From Candidatus Nanoarchaeia archaeon (GTDB taxonomy: Archaea; Nanobdellota; Nanobdellia; SCGC-AAA011-G17; GW2011-AR17): DNA of 64,000 nt. Location of the stretch: the NCBI GenBank assembly GCA_028706745.1, contig JAQTVM010000002.1:33823-97822 (forward strand), given 5' to 3'. Below, piece by piece: positions 7,658-16,388 of this stretch. The notes under the pieces are model-generated. The model was given only the letters and a program-made list of their open reading frames with translations, made no database searches and was not told the DNA's origin. The position numbers and the translations under genes were made by a program. The number at the start of each line of letters is the position of its first letter. The stretch's first letter is position 1.

Positions 7658-8008
7658 ATGAAAAAGCACCCCAAATTAAAAAATCCTGAAGCGTGCAGGA
7701 CATGCGCCGCCTGCTGCAAGCAGTTTCCTTTTTATGACCATAATGATGACGGGCTGGTTGACAGGATAAAACTGCTGAAAACAGACAAGATTATTGTTGA
7801 GGAATCGGATTTTGCGACTCAGGACGGAAAAAGACTTTTCAGGATTGTATTGGACATCACCTGCTCTGCATTGAAATTCAAAAACGGAAAATATTACTGC
7901 AAATTGTACGGCAAGAAGTCAAGACCCAGGATGTGCAGCGAGTATCCCTATGAAATAACTGACTGGGAAAGAAAGCACTGCAAGGGGCTTAAGCCCCGTA
8001 AAGCTTAA
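7658..8008 (+). CDS. YkgJ-family cysteine cluster protein
   Basis: A 116-residue protein beginning with the CxxCxxCC cluster (CRTCAACC), then a second cysteine set (ITCSALK, YYCKLY, PRMCSEYP). This is the YkgJ/UPF0153 pattern, thought to bind zinc or an Fe-S cluster; function unknown. TTTAAATA at 7627-7634 is a TATA box at the right distance for a leaderless start. It is the first of three closely spaced plus-strand genes ending in the AmrS-like enzyme. Confidence 0.8.
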   Translation: MKKHPKLKNPEACRTCAACCKQFPFYDHNDDGLVDRIKLLKTDKIIVEESDFATQDGKRLFRIVLDITCSALKFKNGKYYCKLYGKKSRPRMCSEYPYEITDWERKHCKGLKPRKA

Positions 8009-8034
8009 ATATAGCCTCTTTTGGAACAATTCTT

Positions 8035-8565
8035 ATGCAGGCAGTAAAAACAATAGCAGAGCCTGAGCTTTCAGGCATTTTAAGAGTAGGGCAAAGGGCT
8101 TTCGGATATTTGGAAAAGAATTCCGGGAAAAAGTACCTTGAGACATTAAGCCTTGCATGCTGTATAGGGCTTTATGCGAGAAGCGAAAATGGGATAGAAG
8201 CGCTGAGCCATATAGACTGCGGCGGAAATACAGGCATAAGAGCTGATTCGCAGGCTTTAATTTTCCTCGATTATATGAAACATAAAGGGATGAATCCTTA
8301 TGAGATAATCATAGTAAGAAGCGCAACAGCGGTTCCTGAAAGTATCTCCAAGATATACAATGTGCTGGAATCAAGGAAGTGCAGAAATATCCGCGGAATA
8401 AAGGGAGGGGATTCAATTGACATTCTTTTTGAGAATGGCCGCCCTTATTTTGTTGAAAACGCAGAAAAGCAAAAGAAGGATTGGCAAACTATCCTGGACA
8501 TGCTAAACAGGCAGGGGCTTAAGTGCGAGAATACAGGCGAGATAATCATACCTGAAAACATTTAA
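8035..8565 (+). CDS. Possible CheD/NTAN1-like amidohydrolase
   Basis: A 176-residue protein with the pattern LSLACCIGLYARSENG (Cys42/43) followed by ALSHID (His59), reminiscent of the Cys-His active site of the CheD deamidase and NTAN1 N-terminal asparagine amidohydrolase fold. No chemotaxis genes lie nearby, so a CheD role in receptor deamidation is not supported. The match is by motif only; an unrecognised conserved archaeal protein is the alternative. It lies between the YkgJ-type and AmrS-type genes, 26 bases after the former. Confidence 0.4.
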   Translation: MQAVKTIAEPELSGILRVGQRAFGYLEKNSGKKYLETLSLACCIGLYARSENGIEALSHIDCGGNTGIRADSQALIFLDYMKHKGMNPYEIIIVRSATAVPESISKIYNVLESRKCRNIRGIKGGDSIDILFENGRPYFVENAEKQKKDWQTILDMLNRQGLKCENTGEIIIPENI

Positions 8566-8590
8566 TAATCAGCCAAGCTTCTGCTAATTC

Positions 8591-9589
8591 ATGAAAAAAG
8601 CCCTATACTGGCAAAAGCTGAAAAACAATACTGTTCAGTGCTCTCTCTGCCCTCACTTCTGCGTCATTGAGGAAGGAAAAAGAGGCAAGTGCGGCGTCAG
8701 GGAGAACCAGAAAGGCATTCTTTACAGCCTTGTCTATGGAAAGCCAAACTCTGCTGCAATTGACCCTGTTGAGAAAAAGCCCTTAAACCATTTCTTTCCG
8801 GGAACAATGACATTCTCAATAGGAACAGCAGGATGCAACCTAAAATGCCATTTCTGCCAGAACTATGAATTGTCGCAAAGCAAACCTGAAGATATTCCTT
8901 TTTACGATATGCCTCCCGAGAAAGTGGTTGAGGAAGCAATAAAGGCAAAATGTCATTCAATATCCTATACTTATTCAGAGCCAACAATCTTCTATGAATA
9001 TGTATTGGATACTGCAAAATTGGCAAAGAAAAAAGGCTTGAAAAACATCTTTGTCACAAACGGATTTATTAATCCCAAACCCTTGGAAGAACTTTGCAAA
9101 TACATTGATGCAGCGCACGTTGACTTGAAGGGATTTGACGAGGAAATATATTCAAAAACCTGCGGCGCAAGGCTTAAGCCGGTTTTAGAAACGTTAAAAC
9201 TGCTAAGGAAAAAGAGTGTATGGTTTGAAGTAATTAATCTTGTCATTCCAAACACTAATGATGACATGAAAAAGATAAAAGAGATGTGCCTTTGGCTGAA
9301 GAAGAATATTGGAGAAGACTGTGTTTTGCATTTCAGCAGGTTCTTTCCCTGCTATTTGATGTCGGATACTCCTGCAACGCCCATTGAAACCTTGGAAAAG
9401 GCAAAGGAAACAGCTGAAAAGGCAGGGCTGCATTACATTTATGTTGGAAATGTCTCAGAAGAGGAAAACACTTACTGCCCAAAATGCAGGAAACTGCTGA
9501 TAAGGAGAAGCAGGCACCATATTCTTGAGAATAACATTGAAAAAGGAAAGTGCAGTTTCTGCAAGACAGCCATTGCAGGCAGATTTTAG
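8591..9589 (+). CDS. amrS: AmmeMemoRadiSam-type radical SAM enzyme (AmrS-like)
   Basis: A 332-residue radical SAM protein with CxxxCxxC as CNLKCHFC (Cys82, 86, 89), an N-terminal CxxCxxxC cluster (CSLCPHFC) plus CGVR, the S-adenosylmethionine strand motif YTYSEPTIF, and a C-terminal zinc-type CPKC...CSFC pair. This is the organisation of the PflA-like enzyme of the AmmeMemoRadiSam set. Its two usual partners (AMMECR1 and Memo) are not in the window. The substrate is unknown. Confidence 0.85.
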   Translation: MKKALYWQKLKNNTVQCSLCPHFCVIEEGKRGKCGVRENQKGILYSLVYGKPNSAAIDPVEKKPLNHFFPGTMTFSIGTAGCNLKCHFCQNYELSQSKPEDIPFYDMPPEKVVEEAIKAKCHSISYTYSEPTIFYEYVLDTAKLAKKKGLKNIFVTNGFINPKPLEELCKYIDAAHVDLKGFDEEIYSKTCGARLKPVLETLKLLRKKSVWFEVINLVIPNTNDDMKKIKEMCLWLKKNIGEDCVLHFSRFFPCYLMSDTPATPIETLEKAKETAEKAGLHYIYVGNVSEEENTYCPKCRKLLIRRSRHHILENNIEKGKCSFCKTAIAGRF

Positions 9590-9609
9590 GAAGTATGCAG
9601 AATCCCGGC

Positions 9610-10152
9610 TTATCTTGTCCTTAAAAGCAAATAAAACGCAGAAAGCCCGAACCCGACTACTGCAACATCCCCCAATAACAAAAATGGAAACGGAACAAAG
9701 AAAACAACAGAATTAAATGCAAACAATTCCCAGCCGCCTTTCAACCGTTTATAATGCCTGCTTGCATACGCAAGCCCGTAGATAAAGCATAAAAAGGAAA
9801 ATACAAGCAAGGCATTCTCTTCAAGCACTGCAATCGCGGAAGTCATGCAAAGCCCTAAAAACAGATAATCAAGATTGAAATTATATTTCTTCCTTTCAAG
9901 CCTTGCGTGCGCTATATTCAGAAAAACAGCCAAAATAATGCCTGCAATTACTGAAACAAGCCCAACCCACGGAATTGAATGCGTGAAAAGCATTGCAATT
10001 GCTGACATTGAGATTAAGAATATGATTATTCTCCTTAAAAGAGAAAGATATTTCCCGCCTGAAACAATCTCTTTTTTTGCAATCCACGCAAGCAGTATTC
10101 CAAGAGGAAGCCCTGCAAACACAGCAATAGGCAGCAAAAACAGGTAATCCAT
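9610..10152 (-). CDS. Polytopic membrane protein, unknown
   Basis: A 180-residue protein with about six hydrophobic segments (for example LLPIAVFAGLPLGILLAWIA, LLLGDVAVVGFGLSAFYLLL) separated by short Lys/Arg loops. No catalytic motif is recognised. It is convergent with the AmrS-like gene and divergent from the M50 protease, from which only a short promoter region separates it. Confidence 0.7.
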   Translation of the reverse strand: MDYLFLLPIAVFAGLPLGILLAWIAKKEIVSGGKYLSLLRRIIIFLISMSAIAMLFTHSIPWVGLVSVIAGIILAVFLNIAHARLERKKYNFNLDYLFLGLCMTSAIAVLEENALLVFSFLCFIYGLAYASRHYKRLKGGWELFAFNSVVFFVPFPFLLLGDVAVVGFGLSAFYLLLRTR

Positions 10153-10205
10153 ATTGTATTATACTCCCGCAATATATTTAAATGTATCTTCAGGATTATT
10201 CTGGT

Positions 10206-10754
10206 ATGATTACGACGCCCTATGAAATATTCAGCATACTTGTTGTGGTTGCAGCTGTTGCATACATATTTTCAGGATTTGTTCCGAGAAAAGACCCTTA
10301 CAGCCTGAAGCCGGGCTGGGAAGAAATAAAGTTTGCAGCAATGGTTGCAGCGCCTGCCGTCATTGTGCACGAGATGTTTCACAAGTTCACTGCAATGGCA
10401 TTTGGAATACCTGCATTTTTTCAGGCATGGTGGTTTGGGCTCGGATTGGCGGCTGTGCTTAAATTAGTTGGCTCACCCCTCCTTATAATCGCTCCGGGGT
10501 ATGTATTAATGCCTGCAATCGCAACACCCTTGCAGAGCACGCTTATCGGCTTTGCAGGCCCTTTTGCAAACCTGCTTATGTGGCTCGGCTCTGCGTGGTA
10601 TTTGAAAAGCAGAAAAAGATTCAAAAGGCAGACATTTGTGTTCTTGATAGTATTCAGGCAGATAAACAAGTATTTGTTCATATTCAACATGCTCCCGATA
10701 CCCGGATTTGACGGGTTCCACGTGGTTTCAGGAATCTGGCGCTTAATTGCTTAA
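10206..10754 (+). CDS. M50 (site-2-type) membrane metalloprotease
   Basis: A multi-pass membrane protein with the zinc motif HEMFHK (HExxH) in the first membrane segment and a C-terminal PGFDGFHV in place of the NPxDG motif, as in short archaeal site-2 proteases. The ORF track starts at 10182, but the TATA box (TATATTTAAA, 10173-10182) overlaps that ATG; the next in-frame ATG at 10206 lies ~28 bases after the TATA centre, as for leaderless archaeal mRNAs. The role is presumably cleavage of membrane proteins; the substrate is unknown. Confidence 0.85.
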   Translation: MITTPYEIFSILVVVAAVAYIFSGFVPRKDPYSLKPGWEEIKFAAMVAAPAVIVHEMFHKFTAMAFGIPAFFQAWWFGLGLAAVLKLVGSPLLIIAPGYVLMPAIATPLQSTLIGFAGPFANLLMWLGSAWYLKSRKRFKRQTFVFLIVFRQINKYLFIFNMLPIPGFDGFHVVSGIWRLIA

Positions 10755-10813
10755 AAGAATTCACTGCTTAAACCAAGCAATAAAGTTTGCGATTAAAATA
10801 GAATGTAAGTTTT

Positions 10814-11797
10814 TTACTTCTTTTTCTTCTTTGCAAACAGCTTTCCAAAAAAGCTCTTCTTTTCAGTTTTCTTTTGAGTCAAAGGCTTTTTTACAATGAC
10901 TTTCTTCACAGCCTTCTTGACTGCCTTCTTTATGATATTCGGTGCTGTCTTCTTTACAGGCTTCCTGACTATTTTCTTAACAACTTTCTTAACCGCCTTT
11001 TTTGGAACAGCCTTCTTAACAGGTTTTACAGCCGCCTTCTTAACAACTTTCTTGGCCTTTTTCGCAGGCTTTCTTGCAGCGCTCTTCTTTGCCTTTGCAA
11101 TCAATCTTGCTGTCTCGGCAGCCCTTAAATCCTCTTCAATTTTTATCTCGGCTGAAATCTCGTCAATCCTTCTCTGCAGGTTCTCAACAGTCCTCTTGTT
11201 GTCCTGTTCTGTCATCAGCTGCCCGCACTCAGGGCAGTGGAAGTCAGCCTCCATTGCGTCTTCCATTGTCATTCTTGCGCACTTGCCGGGGCAGACATAG
11301 AACTTACCGAATGATTCCTTCGCAATCCTTTCCTGAAAATCAGCAAGCTGCCTTTTTTTCTGCATGAACAAAGCTTCTTTTATGTTCTTGATTGCAAGAG
11401 TCCAGTAGTATATGTACCAGCCTTTCTTCTTGTCTTTCTTTCTTGTAAATGTGACAAGGTTTGACTTGTGAAGGCGGTAAAGCATGTTCCTTACCTGATT
11501 GACTGTAACATTCAGCTTTTCAGCAATTGCAAACTCTGATACATTCTCCCTGCCCCTCAGCAGATTTACCAGGGGCAGTATGTCTTCTCCTGCAAGGTTT
11601 ACTATCAAGTCATCCATTTCGCTTGTTGGAATCTCAAGCCCTAGCTTCAGCGCCGGAATCTTGTTTCCGAATTTCACTGCTTTTTTTGATTTCTTTGCGT
11701 AAAACTTCCTTGCCAGGGATTTTTTTGCCGGTTTTTTGGCAAACGGCTTTTTCTTTATGATTTTTTTTAGAACTGCCTTTTTTTTCTTAGCAACCAT
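10814..11797 (-). CDS. tfe: Transcription factor E (TFE alpha) with lysine-rich histone-H1-like tails
   Basis: The core (residues ~55-205) has a winged helix (LVNLLRGRENVSEFAIAEKL ... MLYRLHKSNLVTFTRKKDK) followed by a zinc ribbon (CPGKC ... CPECG), the TFE/TFIIE-alpha layout that helps open promoters. Unusually, an N-terminal tail of ~40 residues and a C-terminal tail of ~90 residues consist of K/A/V/P repeats (KKAVKK, RKPVKK) like histone H1 or bacterial HU-type tails. The ATG at 11797 is preferred over the GTG at 11809 because AGGTG sits upstream of it. Tail function is inferred: DNA or RNA binding. Confidence 0.85.
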   Translation of the reverse strand: MVAKKKKAVLKKIIKKKPFAKKPAKKSLARKFYAKKSKKAVKFGNKIPALKLGLEIPTSEMDDLIVNLAGEDILPLVNLLRGRENVSEFAIAEKLNVTVNQVRNMLYRLHKSNLVTFTRKKDKKKGWYIYYWTLAIKNIKEALFMQKKRQLADFQERIAKESFGKFYVCPGKCARMTMEDAMEADFHCPECGQLMTEQDNKRTVENLQRRIDEISAEIKIEEDLRAAETARLIAKAKKSAARKPAKKAKKVVKKAAVKPVKKAVPKKAVKKVVKKIVRKPVKKTAPNIIKKAVKKAVKKVIVKKPLTQKKTEKKSFFGKLFAKKKKK

Positions 11798-11930
11798 ATG
11801 ATATAGCACCTGCTGTTTAAAGCATTATAATTATTGTCGGAAGTGGTATTTAAAAGTATCGGAAAAAGCGCAAATAAGCAAGAGGGGCGCAAGAAAAAAG
11901 GTTATAAAGAATGCAGACAATTAAAAACAG

Positions 11931-13712
11931 ATGGGAAAAGAGGATGCAAGGTGGAATCTGGACGATGTCCTGCCGATTAAGAAGTTTGATTCACTTTACA
12001 GGGAGATTGAAGAGAAACTGAAAGAGTATGAATTCTTCTATGCAAACGTCTCCCCTGAGATGCCTGATGCAGGATTCAAGGCATTGATTGATTTTGACGA
12101 GAAGATGAGCGAAATGCTGAACAGGCTGACTGACATGCCTCTTTTGATGGAGGCAGCTGACCAGAAATCAGCAGAAGCAAAGCTGATGAAAAGCAAGTCA
12201 GAGAACCTTGCGATAAAGCACGCAAACATCTCAAGAAAGCTCGGATTGTGGATTCAGGGCAAGCCTGTTGAAAATATAAAAACCCTTGATAATTCAAATG
12301 CAGAACGGCTTTTCAATGCCTTGCCTGACTTAAAGTATGTCTTAAGGCACGCAAGGGAGTCTGCAAAATACACGCTTAATGAAAGAGAGGAAAGAATATG
12401 CACTGAGAAGAATGCAACAGGAATAGATGTGGTATTAAGCTTGAGAGAGCTTATTGAGACTGAATTCAAGTACAGGTTCAAGGTAAAAGGAAAGAAAGAA
12501 AGGATAATAGATATTGAGGCAGAGGTTTTGAAGTATGCATATTCAAAGAATCCTGCTGAAAGGGAAGCAGCCTCTGTTGCATTATTGACAAAATTCAAGG
12601 AAAATCTTGACAAGTTCTTCATGATATACCAGGCGGTTGTAAAAGACTGGCATTACTCGGCTGAGATGCGCGGATTCAAGTCAGCAATCGCGATAAGAAA
12701 CCATGCAAATCACGTTCCTGACGAGGCAGTTGAAGCTTTATTGGCTGTCTGCAGGGAAAACAGGGATGTTTACCAGAGATATTTCAAATTCAAGGCAAAA
12801 GAACTGGGGATAAAGCAGTTAAGAAGATATGACTTGTATGCCCCATTGAACATTGCAAAGACAGAGGAAATACCTTATGCAAAAGGCGTTAAGATTGTGC
12901 TTGACACTTATGACAATTTTGCAAAAAGTTTTGGGGAAAAGGCAAGAGTGATAATCAACAGGAAGCATATTGATTCGCATCCAAGATTAAACAAGAGAGG
13001 AGGGGCTTTCTGCTCGACTGTCGCGCCTTCGATTGCGCCGTATGTAATGCTTAACTACACAAACAGGTTCAGGGATGTTTCAACCCTTGCGCATGAATTA
13101 GGGCACGGAATACACTCACTTTATTCAAATAAGCACTCAATAAGCTGCCATCACGCAAATCTGCCTCTTTCTGAGACAGCATCCACTTTGGGAGAGATGA
13201 TTGTGTTTGAAAAGCTGCTTGAGATGGCTAAAAATGACAGAGAGAAAAAGGCGATGCTTGCCGACAAGATGGCTGACTCTTATGCAACAATTATGAGGCA
13301 GGCTTATTTTGTCGAGTTTGAGATTGCAGCGCACAATGAGCTAATAAAAGGGATTACTGCTGAGCAGCTTTCTGACATTTATTTTTCAACGCTGAAAGAG
13401 CAGTTTGGCAATTCTGTGTCTTTGGATCCCTTGTACAGGTATGAGTGGTCAAGGATTCCGCACATATTTGAAAGCCCGTTCTACTGCTATGCATACAACT
13501 TCGGGGAATTATTGTCTTTGGCGCTGTTTGCAAGGTATAAGAAAGAGGGCTCTTCGTTTGTGCCAAAGGTTGAGAAAGTCCTTGCCTATGGCGGCTCTGA
13601 AAACCCTGACAAGGTTCTGAAAGAGATTGGCGTTGACATGTCATCCAAGAAGTTCTGGCAGGGCAGTTTTGAGATTGTAAAAGAGTGGCAAATGAAGCTG
13701 GAGAAGTATTAA
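11931..13712 (+). CDS. pepF: Oligoendopeptidase F (M3 metallopeptidase)
   Basis: A 593-residue M3 peptidase with the zinc motif HELGHGIHS at about residue 388 and the downstream glutamate region (ETASTLGEMIVFE), as in PepF. Full length for the family (~600 aa), no signal peptide, so cytoplasmic oligopeptide degradation is expected. It stands alone between the TFE gene (divergent) and the RHH antitoxin-like gene. Confidence 0.93.
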   Translation: MGKEDARWNLDDVLPIKKFDSLYREIEEKLKEYEFFYANVSPEMPDAGFKALIDFDEKMSEMLNRLTDMPLLMEAADQKSAEAKLMKSKSENLAIKHANISRKLGLWIQGKPVENIKTLDNSNAERLFNALPDLKYVLRHARESAKYTLNEREERICTEKNATGIDVVLSLRELIETEFKYRFKVKGKKERIIDIEAEVLKYAYSKNPAEREAASVALLTKFKENLDKFFMIYQAVVKDWHYSAEMRGFKSAIAIRNHANHVPDEAVEALLAVCRENRDVYQRYFKFKAKELGIKQLRRYDLYAPLNIAKTEEIPYAKGVKIVLDTYDNFAKSFGEKARVIINRKHIDSHPRLNKRGGAFCSTVAPSIAPYVMLNYTNRFRDVSTLAHELGHGIHSLYSNKHSISCHHANLPLSETASTLGEMIVFEKLLEMAKNDREKKAMLADKMADSYATIMRQAYFVEFEIAAHNELIKGITAEQLSDIYFSTLKEQFGNSVSLDPLYRYEWSRIPHIFESPFYCYAYNFGELLSLALFARYKKEGSSFVPKVEKVLAYGGSENPDKVLKEIGVDMSSKKFWQGSFEIVKEWQMKLEKY

Positions 13713-13756
13713 TTCTACAGAAAAGCTTAAATATACATTGTAATACATAGTATCTC

Positions 13757-14017
13757 ATGGAAGCAATATGCGTAAAGCTGGACAAGGGCATAATGAAGGA
13801 GATAAACGAGATAGCCAAGGAATTTCATTACTCCACAAGGACTGACTTCATAAGGGAAGCAATAAGAAGCAAGATAGAGGAACTGGAGAAGAAAAGGGCA
13901 TTGAAGAACCTCGAGAAGTATTTTGGGGCTTCTAAGACAAAAACAACAGATGCAGAATTGGAGAAAATAAGGGAAGAAGTCGGAAATGAATATATGAAAA
14001 AATTTGGATTAAAATAA
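13757..14017 (+). CDS. Ribbon-helix-helix DNA-binding protein, likely antitoxin
   Basis: An 86-residue protein starting with a ribbon-helix-helix fold: strand MEAICVKLDKGIMKEIN, helix IAKEF, then STRTDFIREAIRSKIEEL, typical of CopG/Arc-type antitoxins and NikR-like regulators. A charged C-terminal helix follows, as in antitoxins that wrap the toxin. A TATA-like CTTAAATATAC lies ~25 bases upstream. Its 3' end overlaps by 9 bases the 3' end of an opposing PIN gene, so it may be that protein's antitoxin despite the convergent layout. Confidence 0.75.
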   Translation: MEAICVKLDKGIMKEINEIAKEFHYSTRTDFIREAIRSKIEELEKKRALKNLEKYFGASKTKTTDAELEKIREEVGNEYMKKFGLK

Positions 14018-14425
14018 TTCTTCTGGCCTTTTTGTATCAACTATATCTTTAAGCTGTTCAAAATGCTTGTCTCTTGAAACCATAAGCGCAAAATTATCCC
14101 TTGCAAGAATTGCATGAAAACAGTCGCCAAAAGGCAATTCTCTTTCTCTGCTTAATTTGCGTGCTTCAGCTGATTGTTCACTGTTTGCATATACTTTTTT
14201 CAAATTTCTTTTAGGGATAATGTTAAATGCCTTTTCGATTATAGGCATAGGATATTTGCGCAACAATTCATCAAGAACCATATCTGAATAAATGACTATG
14301 CCATTCATTCGGACTATTCCCTTAAACATCTCCAGCGCCCACTCTCCAAGCGGCCTGAACCTGTCCTTTCTGTTCTCATGGAAATCAATCCATATTGCAG
14401 TATCAATGTAATATCTTTCACCCAT
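14009..14425 (-). CDS. PIN-domain ribonuclease (VapC-like toxin)
   Basis: A 138-residue PIN-domain protein: YIDTAIWIDF with the first Asp, SDMVLDELL with the conserved acidic pair, PFGDCFHAILARDN with the third, and MVSRDKHFEQL with the last. These acidic residues bind the metal ions for RNA cleavage. Gene length is normal for VapC. It is tail-to-tail with the RHH gene instead of downstream of it as in usual vapBC operons. Confidence 0.82.
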   Translation of the reverse strand: MGERYYIDTAIWIDFHENRKDRFRPLGEWALEMFKGIVRMNGIVIYSDMVLDELLRKYPMPIIEKAFNIIPKRNLKKVYANSEQSAEARKLSRERELPFGDCFHAILARDNFALMVSRDKHFEQLKDIVDTKRPEELF

Positions 14426-14469
14426 TTTTATGCTGCGAATGCTATGCAGAACTTATATAAAAGGTTTTG

Positions 14470-14495
14470 TTCGGAAAATCGCTCCTTTTTCCGAA
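14470..14495. terminator. Hairpin between PIN and AlaRS genes
   Basis: TTCGGAAAA (14470-14478) and TTTTCCGAA (14487-14495) form a perfect 9-bp stem with an 8-base loop in the 147-base spacer downstream of alaS (minus strand) and upstream of the PIN gene. It may serve as terminator for alaS. The short ORFs on the plus strand here are shadows. Confidence 0.4.
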
Positions 14496-14572
14496 GTCAG
14501 CGCAGGATTTTCAACAATCAAGAAAAATCACGTGAAAATTTACAAAAATGGAGATTATTCCAACACAGATGC

Positions 14573-16354
14573 TTATTCCAGCACTGCCTTAATCCTTCTC
14601 ACGCCTTTTGAGGAAGCTTCCTCTTTCCGGATTTTGAATTTGCCTAATTCTTTAGTATTTGTCACATGAGGCCCTGCGCAGATTTCCCTGCTGTAGATGT
14701 TCTTTGGGTCGCAGATTGTGTAAACTGAAATCTTCTCTCCGTACTTGTGCTCAAAAACACCTATTGCGCCCAATTTCTTGGCGTCATCAACAGTCATTTC
14801 CTCTCTCTTGACATCAAGCTGTTTCCCTATATTCTCATTTACAATCTTTTCAACTTCCCTTATCTGCTCAGGAGTCATTTTTTCATCGTGCGAAAAGTCA
14901 AATCTCAATCTCTCGGCAGTAATATTGCTACCTCTCTGCTCAACGTGGCTTCCCAATACCTGCCTTAACGCAGAATCAAGCAGATGCGTTGCTGTATGGA
15001 GCCTTGTTGTTGCCTCTGAATTGTCTGCCAATCCTGACTTGAATTTTCCTTCTGTTGCAGTCCTGCTTAATTCCTGGTGCATTGCCTGCTCTTTTTCATA
15101 GCCGACAATGTCAACTTCAAAGCCATTTTCCCTTGCAAGCTCCTGTGTCATTTCAATCGGAAACCCGCAGCTCTGGTACATAAGGAAAGCTGTCTTGCCG
15201 TCAATCACTTTTCCTTTTATTGTTTCCTTTAATCTTTCAAAATACCTTATTCCCTTTTCAAGAACTTCTGAGAATCTTTCTTCCTCTGCTTTTAATTCCT
15301 TGATTATGAAATCCTTGTTTTTCTGGATAGAAGCATAATCAGGGTAAATCTTAAAGACTTCCTCTGCAATCAAGTGTGTAAAGTTTCCTGCAATCCCCAA
15401 AGTCCTGCCGTGCCTTACCGCCCTTCTAATCAATCTTCTTAATACATATCCCTGCTCAACATTTGAAGGAGAAACAAGCTCAGCCAAAAGAATCACAGAT
15501 GCCCTGATGTGGTCTGCAATTATTCGCATGCTCTTGCCTGTTTCATCATTGTATTCCTTTGCTGAAAGCTCTTCTGTCTTTTTTATCAATGGCAATAATG
15601 AATCAGTGTCATAAACAGATTCATTGCCGTTAAGCGTCGCAACTGTCCTTTCAACGCCCATTCCTGTATCAATGTTTTTCTGTTTCAGCTCTTGAAATGA
15701 GCCGTCTTCTTTCTTTTCATACTGCATAAACACATTGTTCCATATTTCAGCCCAGTCTTTTGGATTAACACCGGGATTTCCGTGCGCTTTTCCTTTTCCA
15801 ACCCAGAAAAATATTTCAGTGTCAGGTCCGCAGGGTCCTGTCTTGCCTGCAGGCCCCCACCAGTTATCCTCTTTTGGCAAAAAGGCAATCCTGTCTTCTT
15901 TTACTCCTAATTTTTTCCATTTCTCGGCAGATTCCTTGTCAGCAGGCGCATCCTTGTCGCCCTTGAAACAGGTTACTGAAAGCATATCTAAAGGTATTCC
16001 TAAAACTTTTGTCAGGAATTCAAATGAGTATTCTATTGATTCTGACTTAAAATAATCTCCAAGGCTCCAGTTGCCGAGCATTTCAAAGAAAGTCAAGTGG
16101 AACTTGTCGCCCACTGCATCAATGTCAGTTGTCCTAATGCATTTCTGCACATTGCACAGCCTTGTTCCCAAAGGATGCTTTTGCCCCAATAAAAAAGGAA
16201 CCAGCGGATGCATTCCAGCTGTTGTAAATAAAACAGTCGGGTCATTCTGCGGTATTAAAGGCGAATTAGGAACTTCCTTGTGGCTTTTGCTTTTAAAAAA
16301 GTCAATATAAGCGCTTATTAATTCCTGCCTTCCTTTTACCTGTTTCATAAGCAT
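14573..16354 (-). CDS. alaS: Alanyl-tRNA synthetase, bacterial-type, lacking the C-Ala domain
   Basis: This charges tRNA-Ala. Core motifs: GRQELISAYIDFF, DPTVLFTTAGMHPLVPFL, FFEMLGNWSLGDYF and GPCGPDTEIFF of the catalytic domain, then the editing domain HTATHLL and CAGPHVTNT (Cys-x3-His zinc site). It ends at KEEASSKGVRRIKAVLE, the end of the editing domain, giving 593 aa against ~870-900 for full AlaRS, so the C-terminal C-Ala domain is missing. It lacks the archaeal N-terminal extension and reads like short enzymes of ultra-small bacteria, suggesting transfer. A TATA (TTTATATT) lies ~25 bases before the start. Confidence 0.93.
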   Translation of the reverse strand: MLMKQVKGRQELISAYIDFFKSKSHKEVPNSPLIPQNDPTVLFTTAGMHPLVPFLLGQKHPLGTRLCNVQKCIRTTDIDAVGDKFHLTFFEMLGNWSLGDYFKSESIEYSFEFLTKVLGIPLDMLSVTCFKGDKDAPADKESAEKWKKLGVKEDRIAFLPKEDNWWGPAGKTGPCGPDTEIFFWVGKGKAHGNPGVNPKDWAEIWNNVFMQYEKKEDGSFQELKQKNIDTGMGVERTVATLNGNESVYDTDSLLPLIKKTEELSAKEYNDETGKSMRIIADHIRASVILLAELVSPSNVEQGYVLRRLIRRAVRHGRTLGIAGNFTHLIAEEVFKIYPDYASIQKNKDFIIKELKAEEERFSEVLEKGIRYFERLKETIKGKVIDGKTAFLMYQSCGFPIEMTQELARENGFEVDIVGYEKEQAMHQELSRTATEGKFKSGLADNSEATTRLHTATHLLDSALRQVLGSHVEQRGSNITAERLRFDFSHDEKMTPEQIREVEKIVNENIGKQLDVKREEMTVDDAKKLGAIGVFEHKYGEKISVYTICDPKNIYSREICAGPHVTNTKELGKFKIRKEEASSKGVRRIKAVLE

Positions 16355-16388
16355 AAGAGAACCAAAGCGTAATATAAAAGCTTAACGC

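Noticed and set aside
8035-8565. Firm call as chemotaxis deamidase CheD
   Set aside because: Only a Cys/His motif resemblance is visible and no chemotaxis genes are nearby.
10874-11300. Plus-strand Leu/Phe-rich ORFs over the TFE gene
   Set aside because: They are antisense shadows of the lysine-rich tails of TFE.
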